Assembly (NCBI GenBank): GCA_039649115.1
Contig: JBBWZQ010000197.1
Location: 3,985-67,984 of the forward strand
Direction of reading: 5' to 3'
Source: DATEJJ01 sp039649115
GTDB lineage: Bacteria; Actinomycetota; Actinomycetes; Mycobacteriales; Micromonosporaceae
DNA: 64,000 bases
Shown: piece by piece, positions 27,219-35,767 of the stretch
Layout of the letters: every line of letters begins with the position of its first letter
Numbering within the stretch: position 1 is the first letter of the stretch
Position numbers and translations under genes: made by a program
The notes under the pieces: model-generated
What the model was told of the DNA's origin: nothing
The model's input: the letters and a program-made list of their open reading frames with translations, nothing else
Databases searched by the model: none

Positions 27219-27920
27219 TCACGGGCCGCTCGACCAGCGTATCGGCCAGGCATCCGGCGGCGTGTCGGCCGGCGTGTCGCCGACCAGTTCGGCGAGCCGG
27301 TCCAGCCGCCGCTGTCCCGAGATACGGTACGCCGGTCCGCCGGCATCCGGTCCGAGCAGTACCGCCGGCAGCCCGATCCCGGCCAGCGCCGCGCCGACCT
27401 GCTCCCACGCCGGCTCATCGGACGGGCCCAGGCGCAGCGTGAACCCGAGCGCGTCCCGGCTGCCCCCGGCCGCCGCCCACAGGCGCAGCCGGCGGCCGTC
27501 GAGCACGAAGCCGGGCGGCGGTACTTTCAGCGCGCCGCGCAGCCAGGTGCCGGCCAGCGGGGCGAGGCTCGCCGCGTAGGCGGTGCGTACCCCGATGTGC
27601 TCGTCGGCGGTGGGCACGCAGGTCGCGGACAGGCCGCGCAGCGTGAACTCGCTGACCAGCACCCGGGCCCGCCAGAGCTCCTCGACGACCACGGACACCC
27701 GGGCCGTGCCACCCATCCGTACCACCTGGCCAGGCCCCGCGAGTAGCCCCGCCAGGTCCTCGGGTGCCGGCGGTACCGCCTCGACGCCGAACAGTGAGAG
27801 CTGCCGGCTGCTGGCATCCGCACGGGGCCGGGGTGGCGGGCGCCGCCGCACCGGCGCCCGGGCCGCGGGTTCCACCTCGATCAGGGACTCGGCCTGCGGA
27901 TTCTTCAGCCGCTCGCGCAT
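27219..27920 (-). CDS. Conserved-looking hypothetical protein
   Basis: 233 residues, no recognised motif. The N-terminus is Arg/Pro-rich (APVRRRPPPRPRA) and looks disordered. From ~residue 40 (SRQLSLFGVEAVPPAPEDLAGLL) the protein appears folded, with alternating strands such as TARVSVVVEELWRARVLVSEF. It overlaps the preceding lipoprotein gene by 16 bp, and GAGG lies 7 bases before its ATG, so the two are probably one operon upstream of topA. No function can be assigned. Confidence 0.7.
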   Translation of the reverse strand: MRERLKNPQAESLIEVEPAARAPVRRRPPPRPRADASSRQLSLFGVEAVPPAPEDLAGLLAGPGQVVRMGGTARVSVVVEELWRARVLVSEFTLRGLSATCVPTADEHIGVRTAYAASLAPLAGTWLRGALKVPPPGFVLDGRRLRLWAAAGGSRDALGFTLRLGPSDEPAWEQVGAALAGIGLPAVLLGPDAGGPAYRISGQRRLDRLAELVGDTPADTPPDAWPIRWSSGP

Positions 27921-28429
27921 GCTGGAGCCTCGTTGAAGTCCTTGCGCAGTTCCGCCGAGGCGAGCCGGCCGGTGTCCAGGCCGGCCTGCGCGTACTCCTT
28001 GTTGAGGTTGGCGATGGCCGCCGCGACCGCGTCGTAGAACGTCTTCGCGGTACCGAGCGGCAGGCCCTGGATCGTGTCGTGCGCCCGGCCGTAGGCGTCC
28101 CGCACACCGGCCAGGGACGCGACGAACCGGTCCGCGATCGTCTTGCCGCCGCCCACCGCGGGTACCCCCGCCGCGGCGACCTTGGCGCGGGCCCGCTCGC
28201 TGGCCTGGCGCGCCCCGGCCAGCAGCCGCAGCAGGTTGTCCCGGGTCTGCCTGGGGGTCTTCGCCGCCGACATCTCCTGGGCGGCCTGCGCGTTGAGCCC
28301 GTTGATCTGGTCGCGCCAGGGCGTGAGCGCCTCGCACACCGAGCCGGCCCAGGTCAGCGGCGGCACTCCGGTGCCGCCGCAGCCGGCCGCGAGCAGGATC
28401 ACGAGAATCGGCACGAGGGCGCGACGCAT
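27905..28429 (-). CDS. Lipoprotein, unknown function
   Basis: 174 residues. Signal peptide MRRALVPILVILLAAGC with a good lipobox (LAAGC), so it is lipid-anchored at the outer face of the membrane. The mature part is helical, with two cysteines (SVCEALTPW near the start and ACASG at the end) that may form a disulfide. It lies between hppA and the hypothetical gene and overlaps the latter. Similar small helical lipoproteins are common in actinomycetes without known function. Confidence 0.8.
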   Translation of the reverse strand: MRRALVPILVILLAAGCGGTGVPPLTWAGSVCEALTPWRDQINGLNAQAAQEMSAAKTPRQTRDNLLRLLAGARQASERARAKVAAAGVPAVGGGKTIADRFVASLAGVRDAYGRAHDTIQGLPLGTAKTFYDAVAAAIANLNKEYAQAGLDTGRLASAELRKDFNEAPACASG

Positions 28430-28498
28430 GCCGGTACTGTACGGCTGTTCGACTGGGAAGTGGTCGAGGCCGGCCGGGCCCGGCCTCAACCACCCCGC

Positions 28499-30859
28499 TC
28501 AGACCTTGAGCTTCTCCGGCGCCTCGCTACCGGCTTTTCCCGGGCCTGCCAGCGTGCCTGCCCCGGTCTCCTCGTCGTCGGCCGAGACAGCGATCGGCTT
28601 GCGCTTGCTGATCGTCACCGCGACGACGATGACCAGCGCGGCGAGCACCGCGATGGTGATCCGCAGCGGGTTGTTCCGATCCGCGCCGGTGCTCCACATC
28701 ACGACCGCCGGCGCGATCAGCAGGGAGACCAGGTTCATCACCTTCATCAGCGGGTTGATGGCCGGGCCGGCGGTGTCCTTGAACGGGTCGCCGACCGTGT
28801 CACCGATGATCGTGGCCTCATGTGCCGGCGAGCCCTTGCCGCCGTACCTGCCGTCCTCGACCAGCTTCTTCGCGTTGTCCCACGCGCCACCGGAGTTGGC
28901 CAGGAAAAGCGCCATGAGGGTACCGGTGCCGACCGCGCCGGCCAGGTATGCGGCCAGCGGCCCGATGCCGAGGCCGAAGCCGACCGCGATCGGGGCCAGC
29001 ACCGCGAGCAGGCCCGGGGTGATCAACTCCCGCTGCGCGTCCCGCGTGCAGATGTCGACCACCTTGCCGTACTCGGGGCGCTGGGTACCGTCCATGATCC
29101 CGGGGAAGTCGCGGAACTGCCGGCGTACCTCGAAGACCACCGCACCCGCCGAGCGGGAGACGGCGTTGATCGCCAGGCCGGAGAAGAGGAACACCACCGC
29201 CGCGCCGGCGAGCAGGCCCACCAGGTTGCCCGGGTTGGCCACGCTGAGGATCTCGTTGAGCACCTGCGTCGACTTCGCCTTCGTCAGCGCCGTGCCGACG
29301 GTGTCCGTGTACGAGCCGAACAGCGCGGTCGCGGCGAGGACCGCGGTCGCGATCGCGATGCCCTTGGTGATCGCCTTGGTGGTGTTGCCCACCGCGTCGA
29401 GGTCGGTCAGCACCCGCGCGCCCTGCTCGTCGACGTCGCCGGACATCTCGGCGATGCCCTGCGCGTTGTCGGAGATCGGACCGAAGGTGTCCATCGCGAC
29501 GATCACGCCGACCGTGGTCAGCAGGCCGGTGCCGGCCAGCGCGACCGCGAACAGGGACAGGATGATGCTCCCGCCGCCCAGCAGGAACGCCCCGTACACG
29601 CCGGCGGCGATCACCAGAGCCGAGTAGACGGCGGACTCGAAGCCCAGGCTCACGCCCGCCAGCACGACGGTGGCCGGGCCGGTCAGCGCGGACTTCCCGA
29701 CGTCCCGCACCGGGCGCCGGGCGGTCTCCGTGAAGTATCCGGTGAGCGCCTGGATGATCGCGGCGAGCGCGATCCCGATGACCACCGCCACGATCGCGAC
29801 GACCCGGGGATTGCGCGTCTCGGCCGCCAGCGGTGAGTCGGTCAGGCCCGCGAAGGTACCGGGCAGGTACAGCCACGCCGCCAGCGCCACCAGTACCGCC
29901 GAGACCACGGCGGAGACGAAGAACGCCCGGCTGATCGCCGTCAGGCCGGAGCGGTCCGACCTGCGCAGCCTCGTGATGAACACGCCCATGATCGCGGTGA
30001 GCACGCCGATCGTCGGGACGATCAGCGGGAACACCAGGCCCTGCTCGCCGAAGGCTGCCTTGCCGAGGATCAGCGCGGCCACCAGGGTCACCGCGTACGA
30101 CTCGAACAGGTCGGCCGCCATGCCGGCACAGTCGCCGACGTTGTCGCCCACGTTGTCCGCGATCGTCGCCGCGTTGCGCGGGTCGTCCTCGGGGATGCCC
30201 TGCTCGACCTTGCCGACCAGGTCCGCGCCCACGTCCGCGGCCTTGGTGAAGATGCCGCCGCCCACCCGCATGAACATGGCCAGCAGGGCCGCACCGAACC
30301 CGAAGCCCTCCAGAACCGTCGGGGCGTCACCCCGGTAGATCAGGACGACCACGGACGCACCGAGCAGGCCGAGCCCGACAGTCAGGAATCCGACCACGCC
30401 CCCGGTGCGGAAGGCGATCTGCATGGCGCGCTCGCGGCCGCCCTCGCCGCTGTTGGCCGCCGCGGCCACCCGCACGTTGGCCCGCGTTGCCAGGGCCATG
30501 CCGGCGCCGCCGATGAAGGCGCTGAAGACCGCGCCCACGATGAAGAAGACCGAGCGGCCGATCTTCACTGCTGCCGCACCCTCGTTCACGGGCAGCAGGA
30601 ACAGCAGTACGACCGCGATGACGACGAACACGCCGAGCGTCTTGAACTGGCGGAAGAGGTACGCCGAGGCGCCCTCCTGCACCGCACCGGCGATGTCCTG
30701 CATTTTCTGAGTACCCCTACCGGTCGCCAGAACCGCCCTCACCAGGCCGGCGGCGAAACCCAACGCCACCAGCGCGATTACCGCGGCGATGATGACGTAG
30801 GTCAAGTTGTTACCGGTAAGGGACAGCGTGCCCTCACTGAGGGCGGGTGTCCCGGACAT
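28499..30859 (-). CDS. hppA: Membrane H+-translocating pyrophosphatase
   Basis: 786 residues and about 16 hydrophobic helices. Catalytic motif DVGADLVGKVEQGIPEDD with the following DNVGDNVGDCAGMAADLFES, and a C-terminal IGDTVGDPFKDTAGPAINP. At the K+-sensitivity site it reads GNTTKAITKG, lysine rather than alanine, the form found in K+-independent H+-pumping enzymes. It hydrolyses PPi to phosphate while pumping protons across the membrane, linking PPi from biosynthesis to energy. ATG start. Upstream lie 224 bp of regulatory region, with a hairpin belonging to the previous operon. Confidence 0.95.
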   Translation of the reverse strand: MSGTPALSEGTLSLTGNNLTYVIIAAVIALVALGFAAGLVRAVLATGRGTQKMQDIAGAVQEGASAYLFRQFKTLGVFVVIAVVLLFLLPVNEGAAAVKIGRSVFFIVGAVFSAFIGGAGMALATRANVRVAAAANSGEGGRERAMQIAFRTGGVVGFLTVGLGLLGASVVVLIYRGDAPTVLEGFGFGAALLAMFMRVGGGIFTKAADVGADLVGKVEQGIPEDDPRNAATIADNVGDNVGDCAGMAADLFESYAVTLVAALILGKAAFGEQGLVFPLIVPTIGVLTAIMGVFITRLRRSDRSGLTAISRAFFVSAVVSAVLVALAAWLYLPGTFAGLTDSPLAAETRNPRVVAIVAVVIGIALAAIIQALTGYFTETARRPVRDVGKSALTGPATVVLAGVSLGFESAVYSALVIAAGVYGAFLLGGGSIILSLFAVALAGTGLLTTVGVIVAMDTFGPISDNAQGIAEMSGDVDEQGARVLTDLDAVGNTTKAITKGIAIATAVLAATALFGSYTDTVGTALTKAKSTQVLNEILSVANPGNLVGLLAGAAVVFLFSGLAINAVSRSAGAVVFEVRRQFRDFPGIMDGTQRPEYGKVVDICTRDAQRELITPGLLAVLAPIAVGFGLGIGPLAAYLAGAVGTGTLMALFLANSGGAWDNAKKLVEDGRYGGKGSPAHEATIIGDTVGDPFKDTAGPAINPLMKVMNLVSLLIAPAVVMWSTGADRNNPLRITIAVLAALVIVVAVTISKRKPIAVSADDEETGAGTLAGPGKAGSEAPEKLKV

Positions 30860-31014
30860 CTATGTCCTCCTGTACCGATATGCGCGTGCCGTCCGGTCGG
30901 GGGACGACGACGTTTCTCCACGCGGGGAGTTAACCGCATCCGACCCTGTACAAACGCCGGGCCAGGGATGAGGCAAATGACCCGGGTACTCTAGCCGCAC
31001 CCCGCGTGCCTGGT

Positions 31015-31036
31015 CACATCGCCTGTCGGCGATGTG
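31015..31036 (-). terminator. Hairpin after the STAS/anti-sigma operon
   Basis: Perfect 9-bp inverted repeat CACATCGCC / GGCGATGTG with a 4-nt loop, about 50 bp beyond the stop at 31084 on the minus strand. No U-run. Confidence 0.55.
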
Positions 31037-31083
31037 GTCAGGTTATCGCCCGACGGACAGTGAGCGTGTCAGCGCGGTACGGG

Positions 31084-31605
31084 TCAGGGCCGTCCCGCCC
31101 CGTTGCGTCCGGACGCCGCCGGCCACGTCATGCGGACCTCGGTACCCGGGCCATCGTCGGCCGGGCGCACCGAGATCTCGTCCACCAGGCCGGCCAGCAA
31201 CGCCAGGCGCATGTTCACCGCCACCGCCTCCTCGCTGGCCGCCTCCGCACCAGCCGCGTCGCCAGGCGTCACGTTGTGGCTGGTCAGCGGCGGGGACTGG
31301 TCAAGGAGTGCCACGGGATCGAGCAGGTCGGGCAGGGCCGGTCCGAGCGCCGCGTCGATGGGTGCCCGGTCGGTGACCCGGATCGTGAAGTCACCGTCAT
31401 CCTCGAGCAACACGTCGACGAGGTCGGGCAGGCCGTGCCGGCGGTGCAGGGCGACCGCCCGCGAACATGCCTCTCCCACGGCGAGTCGGATCTCGTCGAA
31501 CAGGTCGGCGGACACGCCCGCCTTCCGCGCCACGGCAACCCCGACCAGCCGCGCCGTGCGCACGTGCGCCGGGGCGGGAGTGAACGAGAGCCGTACGGTC
31601 GGCAT
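31084..31605 (-). CDS. GHKL ATPase, anti-sigma factor RsbW-like
   Basis: 173 residues with HATPase_c_2 features: an N-box DEIRLAVGEACSRAV, a short G1-like region near VTDRAPID, and a final strand VDEISVRP..GTEVRMTW. Such kinases bind a sigma factor and phosphorylate a STAS antagonist; the antagonist gene sits 7 bp upstream. An N-terminal extension in the same frame is possible, but ATG 31605 avoids overlap with the STAS gene. Which sigma factor it controls is not shown. Confidence 0.8.
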   Translation of the reverse strand: MPTVRLSFTPAPAHVRTARLVGVAVARKAGVSADLFDEIRLAVGEACSRAVALHRRHGLPDLVDVLLEDDGDFTIRVTDRAPIDAALGPALPDLLDPVALLDQSPPLTSHNVTPGDAAGAEAASEEAVAVNMRLALLAGLVDEISVRPADDGPGTEVRMTWPAASGRNGAGRP

Positions 31606-31612
31606 CCGGGCC

Positions 31613-31987
31613 TCAGCCGGCCGCACCCGCAGGTGCACCCGGCCCGCTGTTGCCATCCGAGGTGGCCGCATCGACCGACTCACAGATGGTGAAGACGCGG
31701 TCCAGCCCGGTAATGCGGAAGATCTTCAGAAGCCGCTCCTGCGCGCATACCAGAGCCAGGTCTCCGTTCACCCCGCGTAGCCGCTTCAACGCGCCGACCA
31801 GCACGCCCAGCCCGGTCGAGTCGAGGAACTCGACCCGGCTCAGATCGACGACGACCTTGCGGGCCCCGTCCTCGACGAGGGCGATGAGGCGCTCCCGCAG
31901 CTGAGGCGCGGTATAGACGTCGATCTCACCGCTGACCTCCAGTACTCGGTGGCCGGCCACGGTTCGGGTCGACAGCGACAGTTCCAT
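31613..31987 (-). CDS. STAS domain anti-anti-sigma factor
   Basis: 124 residues. STAS fold with the phosphorylation-site motif VEFLDSTGLGVLVGALKRL (serine in DSTG), preceded by ARKVVVDLS. C-terminal ~15 residues are a Gly/Pro/Ala tail. GGAGGAGG lies about 5 bases before ATG, an unusually strong ribosome binding site. Partner-switching antagonist of the GHKL anti-sigma factor encoded directly downstream. Role in general stress or development is family knowledge, not shown here. Confidence 0.92.
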   Translation of the reverse strand: MELSLSTRTVAGHRVLEVSGEIDVYTAPQLRERLIALVEDGARKVVVDLSRVEFLDSTGLGVLVGALKRLRGVNGDLALVCAQERLLKIFRITGLDRVFTICESVDAATSDGNSGPGAPAGAAG

Positions 31988-32165
31988 GCGGACCTCCTCC
32001 GAGGGGGACGACGCCTGAGATCACCGGGTCGGCCTGTCGAACCTCGAGCATCCGTCACGCTTGTCGGCCGCCGGCCCGCGTCATCCCCTCCCGGGCATCT
32101 AACCATCGCCACCGGATCACCGCGCGGGCGGCTCCGCGTGCCTGCCTCGGCGCGCCGACCTCCGG

Positions 32166-32606
32166 TCAAGCCCCGGGTCCGGTTGTCGCCTCGGCGGGTC
32201 CCGGCCTGGCAGGGCCCGCCCGGTCGGGTGTCGCCCTGGCGGGTCCCGCCCTGGCCGAGGCGCGCGCCGGTCCCAGGCCGGCCGGCGCGCCGGACACCGC
32301 CACCTCCGCGGTGACCACGAGGTCGAGACCGTCCAGGCGGCAGCCGGCGATCCTGGCTCCGTTGCGGGTGACGATGACCGCCGCGCGGCGGCAGGCGGTG
32401 TCCTGTCCCGCCACCGCGTACCGTGCGCCGGCCAGTGCACCGAGATCGGCCGCGACCTGCGCCCGGTGCCGCGCCGCCATCGCAGCTCCGGCGAGGGCGG
32501 CGGCGAGCCCGACGGCCACCACGACCGCCCCGATGCCGAGGAGGCAGACGGATGCCGATCCGCGCTCGCCACTCCTGATCCGCCTGCCCGCGCTCTCCGT
32601 CCTCAC
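32166..32606 (-). CDS. TadG/Rv3654c-like pilus-locus protein
   Basis: 146 residues. A short basic N-terminus, then GSASVCLLGIGAVVVAVGLAAALA, a single membrane segment like TadE/TadG proteins, followed by HRAQVAADLGALAGAR, a stretch typical of the secretion/DUF4190-like helicase-adjacent TadG group. The C-terminal third is a low-complexity Gly/Pro/Ala/Arg tail (GPARASARAGPAR and so on). GTG start overlaps the TadE stop as GTGA. Last gene of the tad operon. Confidence 0.75.
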   Translation of the reverse strand: MRTESAGRRIRSGERGSASVCLLGIGAVVVAVGLAAALAGAAMAARHRAQVAADLGALAGARYAVAGQDTACRRAAVIVTRNGARIAGCRLDGLDLVVTAEVAVSGAPAGLGPARASARAGPARATPDRAGPARPGPAEATTGPGA

Positions 32607-32956
32607 GGGACACTCGCGGGCTCGACCTCGGCGACCGCCGAGCCGTCCACCGTCACGCCGGGCAGGTGGCCGCCCAGCGGGCTCACCCGTACCCACACCC
32701 GGGCCCGCACCGTGTCGCCGTCCACCTCGACGCTGACGCTGGCGCCCCGCGGGGCGGCACGCCGCCCGGCCGCCTCCCCGTCCTCGCCGCGCGCCGCGGC
32801 CAGGGCCGCGTCCCGGGCCGCGTCGACACAGCGCAGGCGTTCGAGAACTGCGTCGATCGCACCCAGCGCGAAAAGCAGCACCAGCACCAGGGCCGGCAAC
32901 GCGGCCGCGAGCTCGGCGGTCGCGCTGCCCCGGTCGCGGACGGCCGCGGATCTCAC
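32603..32956 (-). CDS. TadE-like pseudopilin
   Basis: 117 residues. GSATAELAAALPALVLVLLFALGAI is a classic TadE-type N-terminal membrane segment with a glutamate after the cleavage-like glycine region. The remainder is a small extracytoplasmic domain with strands such as ASVSVEVDGDTVRARVWVRV. GTG start overlaps the DUF4244 stop as GTGA. Minor pilin-like component of the Tad system. Confidence 0.82.
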   Translation of the reverse strand: MRSAAVRDRGSATAELAAALPALVLVLLFALGAIDAVLERLRCVDAARDAALAAARGEDGEAAGRRAAPRGASVSVEVDGDTVRARVWVRVSPLGGHLPGVTVDGSAVAEVEPASVP

Positions 32957-33162
32957 CGCAGTGCCCGCTCGATCAGGGAGGTCAGAGCGGAGCGGACGCC
33001 GTCGGACGTCAGCACCTTGTACAGCAGGCCGGCGAACGCGACGGCGGCGAGCGTACCGACGGCGTACTCCGCGGTGTTCATGCCGCTGTCGTCGGTGAGC
33101 CGGGCCACCATCCGAGCGGCCGGCCGCCGCAGGTGCCGCATGGCGTTGCGCAGAAGTCTCAT
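32953..33162 (-). CDS. DUF4244 protein, candidate Flp-type pilin
   Basis: 69 residues. Basic N-terminus RLLRNAMRHLRRPAARM, then DDSGMNTAEYAVGTLAAVAFAGLLYKVL, which looks like a Flp/type IV pilin: a cleavable basic leader, a Glu soon after the presumed cut, and one hydrophobic helix. DUF4244 members sit in Tad loci of actinobacteria. ATG 33162 has GGGAGA about 5 bases upstream; ATG 33174 (MGDP) overlapping the tadC stop is possible. The likely main pilus subunit, an inference. Confidence 0.8.
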   Translation of the reverse strand: MRLLRNAMRHLRRPAARMVARLTDDSGMNTAEYAVGTLAAVAFAGLLYKVLTSDGVRSALTSLIERALR

Positions 33163-33173
33163 CGGGTCTCCCA

Positions 33174-33788
33174 TCAATGCAGGACGTCGCCGAGCACGGC
33201 GACGATCACCGGCACCACGCCGGCGAAGACGAAGGCGGGCAGGAAACACAGCCCGAGTGGCAGGACGATCAGGACCCCGGCGCGGCGCGCGGCGGCATCT
33301 GCGGCGGCCATCCGGCCGGCCCGCAACTCGTCGGCCAGGCGCTCGAACGCCGCCGCCAGGGCCGCGCCGCTGTCCGCGCTGCGGGTGACCGCGCTCACCA
33401 GCCGGTCCCCGCCCGCCAGGCCGGACAGCGCGGCCCACGCCTGTGCCGGCGGCAGTCCCAGGGCGAGCGCCCGTTCCACCCGGCCGAGCCGCCCGGCCAC
33501 CGGCCCGCTCGCCGCGCGCCCCACGACCTGCACGGCCCGGTCCACCGGTAGTCCGGCACGCAGCCCGGCGGCCAGGAGGTCGATCAGGTACGGCAGGTCG
33601 GCGGCGGCGCGCTGCCGGTCCCGGCGGGCGGCCGGCGACTCCAGGCGGGCGAGGGCGCGCTGCGCGACGGGGAGCGCGATCGCGCCGGCAAGCAGTCCGT
33701 ACCAGTGTCCTACCAGCGCCGCAGCGGTCAGGCCGGCCAGGCAGGCGCACGTCCAGGTCAACCACCTGGGCAGCCGGTCGCGACCCAT
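33174..33788 (-). CDS. tadC: TadC-like inner-membrane pilus protein
   Basis: 204 residues. Type II secretion F domain at ~55-165 (ADLPYLIDLLAAGLRAGLP, then the GLPPAQAWAALS stretch) with hydrophobic helices at the start (ACLAGLTAAALVGHWYGLL) and end (GVLIVLPLGLCFLPAFVFAGV). Together with TadB it forms the membrane platform for the TadA ATPase. TGATG overlap with both neighbours' ends shows tight coupling. Confidence 0.85.
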   Translation of the reverse strand: MGRDRLPRWLTWTCACLAGLTAAALVGHWYGLLAGAIALPVAQRALARLESPAARRDRQRAAADLPYLIDLLAAGLRAGLPVDRAVQVVGRAASGPVAGRLGRVERALALGLPPAQAWAALSGLAGGDRLVSAVTRSADSGAALAAAFERLADELRAGRMAAADAAARRAGVLIVLPLGLCFLPAFVFAGVVPVIVAVLGDVLH

Positions 33789-34423
33789 CAGCACACCTCC
33801 GTCACGGCCCTGGCGAGCCGGGCCGACCACGCCAGGCCGGCCATCTGGAAGGCGCCGGCCACTGCGGTGCACAGCGCGCCGAGCGGGGTGCGCAGCAGCA
33901 CGTGCAGCGGATCGGTACCCATGCCGTAGCCCAGCGCGATGCCGGCCACCGGCAGACCGGCCAGCAGGAAGGCCGTTGCCCGGGCACCGGCGGCCTGCGC
34001 CGCCGCGGCGACCTGTACCCGGCGCAGTCCCCGCGCATCGGCTTCGAGGCGGTCCAGCAGATCGGCCAGGCGGACACCGGCCACATCCGCCACCTGCCAG
34101 GCGGCCGCCAGCCGCTCGCCGATGCGGCGCACATCGTCCACTGTGGACCCGCCTACCGCCGGGAGGGCGTGCGCCAGAGCCGCCGCCGGGGCGAGGCCGG
34201 CGCGCAGATCGGCGGCCAGCACCGTGATCGCGTCCAGCGCCTGCACGGTCGCCGTCGTGTCGGCTCGGGCACGCCACCGCCGGCACAACGCGACCACGCC
34301 GATCGCCGCGTAGCCGGCGGCCACGGGGCAGGCCACCGGCCCGCCCGCCAACCAGCCGAAGGCGGCGGCGGAGCCGGCCGCGACGCCGGTGGCCGGCCAG
34401 GGGTGGTTCCCCACCAACCCCAT
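33788..34423 (-). CDS. tadB: TadB-like inner-membrane pilus protein
   Basis: About 211 residues from ATG 34423. It contains the secretion-F pattern (VQALDAITVLAADLRAGLAP, then GERLAAAWQVADVAGV) and C-terminal hydrophobic helices (FLLAGLPVAGIALGYGMG). The N-terminal part is shorter than in typical TadB, and the frame stays open upstream to 34639, but that extension would be made of the 50-bp tandem repeats described nearby. No strong ribosome binding site decides the start. Confidence 0.78.
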   Translation of the reverse strand: MGLVGNHPWPATGVAAGSAAAFGWLAGGPVACPVAAGYAAIGVVALCRRWRARADTTATVQALDAITVLAADLRAGLAPAAALAHALPAVGGSTVDDVRRIGERLAAAWQVADVAGVRLADLLDRLEADARGLRRVQVAAAAQAAGARATAFLLAGLPVAGIALGYGMGTDPLHVLLRTPLGALCTAVAGAFQMAGLAWSARLARAVTEVC

Positions 34424-34554
34424 CACGGTCGGCCGCCAGTGCCGCCATCCCTGCCCTTCCTGGCTCTGCAGCCGGCGCAGTCGCCGGCCGGCTCCCCACG
34501 GCGGCCACCCCAGCCGAAAGGTGCTCCGCCGCGGCCCCGCCAGCCGGGAGCGGC

Positions 34555-34685
34555 GGGCCGGCCGCGATGACGCGGTCACGACCGGCCACCCTGCCGGATG
34601 CCGCGGGCCGGCCGCGATGACGCGGTCACGACCGGCCACCCTGCCGGATGCCGCGGGCCGGTCGCGACAGCGCGGTCACGACCGG
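34555..34685. repeat. 50-bp tandem repeat between tadA and tadB
   Basis: Two almost perfect 50-bp copies (34555-34604 and 34605-34654) beginning GGGCCGGCCGCGATGACGCG, plus a partial third copy to 34685 with a few mismatches that includes the tadA stop codon. It looks like duplication of the tadA 3' end. It fills most of the 252-bp tadA-tadB gap. Confidence 0.9.
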
Positions 34686-35767
34686 GCTCCGGCCAGCGCG
34701 ACCGGTGGCGTGACACCGCGCTGCTGGAGCAGGCGGGCCAGACCCGCCGCGGCCGGGCCGGCGCCCGCCTGCCGGTTCCAGGCGGTCACCGCCGTGACCG
34801 CGTGGCGGGCACCCGCGGGCAGCAGCAGGCAGACCTCCTCCACGGTCCGGCCGGCGGGATGGCGCCGCAGGTGGACCACGACCTGCACGGCGGCGGCGAT
34901 CTGCGCGTGCAGCGCCTCGCGCGGCACCCCGCCGAGCAGCCCGAGCGCCTCCAGGCGCGCCGGCACGTCGGCGGCCGCGTTCGCGTGCAGGGTGCCGGCG
35001 CCGCCTTCGTGCCCCGTGTTCAGCGCGGCGAGCAGGTCGACCACCTCGGCGCCCCGGCACTCGCCGACCACCAGGCGGTCCGGGCGCATCCGCAGCGCCT
35101 GGCGGACCAGGTCGCGCAGCCCGACCTCGCCACTACCCTCCACATTGGACGTCCGTGCCTGCAGCCCCACCACGTGCGGGTGCGCCGGGTGCAGCTCGGC
35201 GGCGTCCTCGACCAGGACGAGCCGCTCGCCGGGCGGCACGAGCCCGAGCAGGGTGGACAGCAGTGTCGTCTTCCCCGAGCCGGTGCCACCCGTGACCAGG
35301 TAGGTCAGGCGCGCGGCGACGATCGCGGCGAGCAGGCCGGCCCCCTGTGCGCTCACCGTGCCCGCGGTGACGAGGTCGCCCAGACTGAACGCGCGCCGCC
35401 GGAACGTGCGCAGGGACAGGTAGGGCCCGTCGGTCGCGACGGGTGGCAGCACGGCGTGCAGGCGGGTGCCGTCGGACAACCGGGCGTCGACGAACGGACG
35501 CGCCTCGTCAAGCCGGCGGCCACACGCCGACGCCAGCCGCTGCGCCAGCCGCCGCACGTCCTCGCGGCTGCCCATGCGTACCGCCGCACGGGTCAGGCCG
35601 CCGCCCCGGTCCACCCAGACCTCGCAGCCGTTGACCAGCACGTCGGTCACCTCCGGCTCGGCCAGCAGCGGCGTGAGCGGACCGGCTCCGGGCAGGTCGT
35701 CGCGTACCCAGTCGGTCAGGCGCACCATCCGGCCCGGCTGCCCGGCGAGTGTGACGTCGGCACTCAT
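34676..35767 (-). CDS. tadA: TadA/VirB11-like pilus assembly ATPase
   Basis: 363 residues. N-terminal domain then the secretion ATPase core: Walker A LVTGGTGSGKTTLL (~158-171), Walker B LVLVEDAAEL, an Asp/His-box stretch HPHVVGLQARTSNVEG, and RPDRLVVGECRGAEVVDLL. It hexamerises at the membrane to power pilus assembly. Coupled to the upstream cpaE-like gene by ATGA. Its stop codon lies inside the partial third unit of the downstream repeat. Confidence 0.93.
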   Translation of the reverse strand: MSADVTLAGQPGRMVRLTDWVRDDLPGAGPLTPLLAEPEVTDVLVNGCEVWVDRGGGLTRAAVRMGSREDVRRLAQRLASACGRRLDEARPFVDARLSDGTRLHAVLPPVATDGPYLSLRTFRRRAFSLGDLVTAGTVSAQGAGLLAAIVAARLTYLVTGGTGSGKTTLLSTLLGLVPPGERLVLVEDAAELHPAHPHVVGLQARTSNVEGSGEVGLRDLVRQALRMRPDRLVVGECRGAEVVDLLAALNTGHEGGAGTLHANAAADVPARLEALGLLGGVPREALHAQIAAAVQVVVHLRRHPAGRTVEEVCLLLPAGARHAVTAVTAWNRQAGAGPAAAGLARLLQQRGVTPPVALAGARS

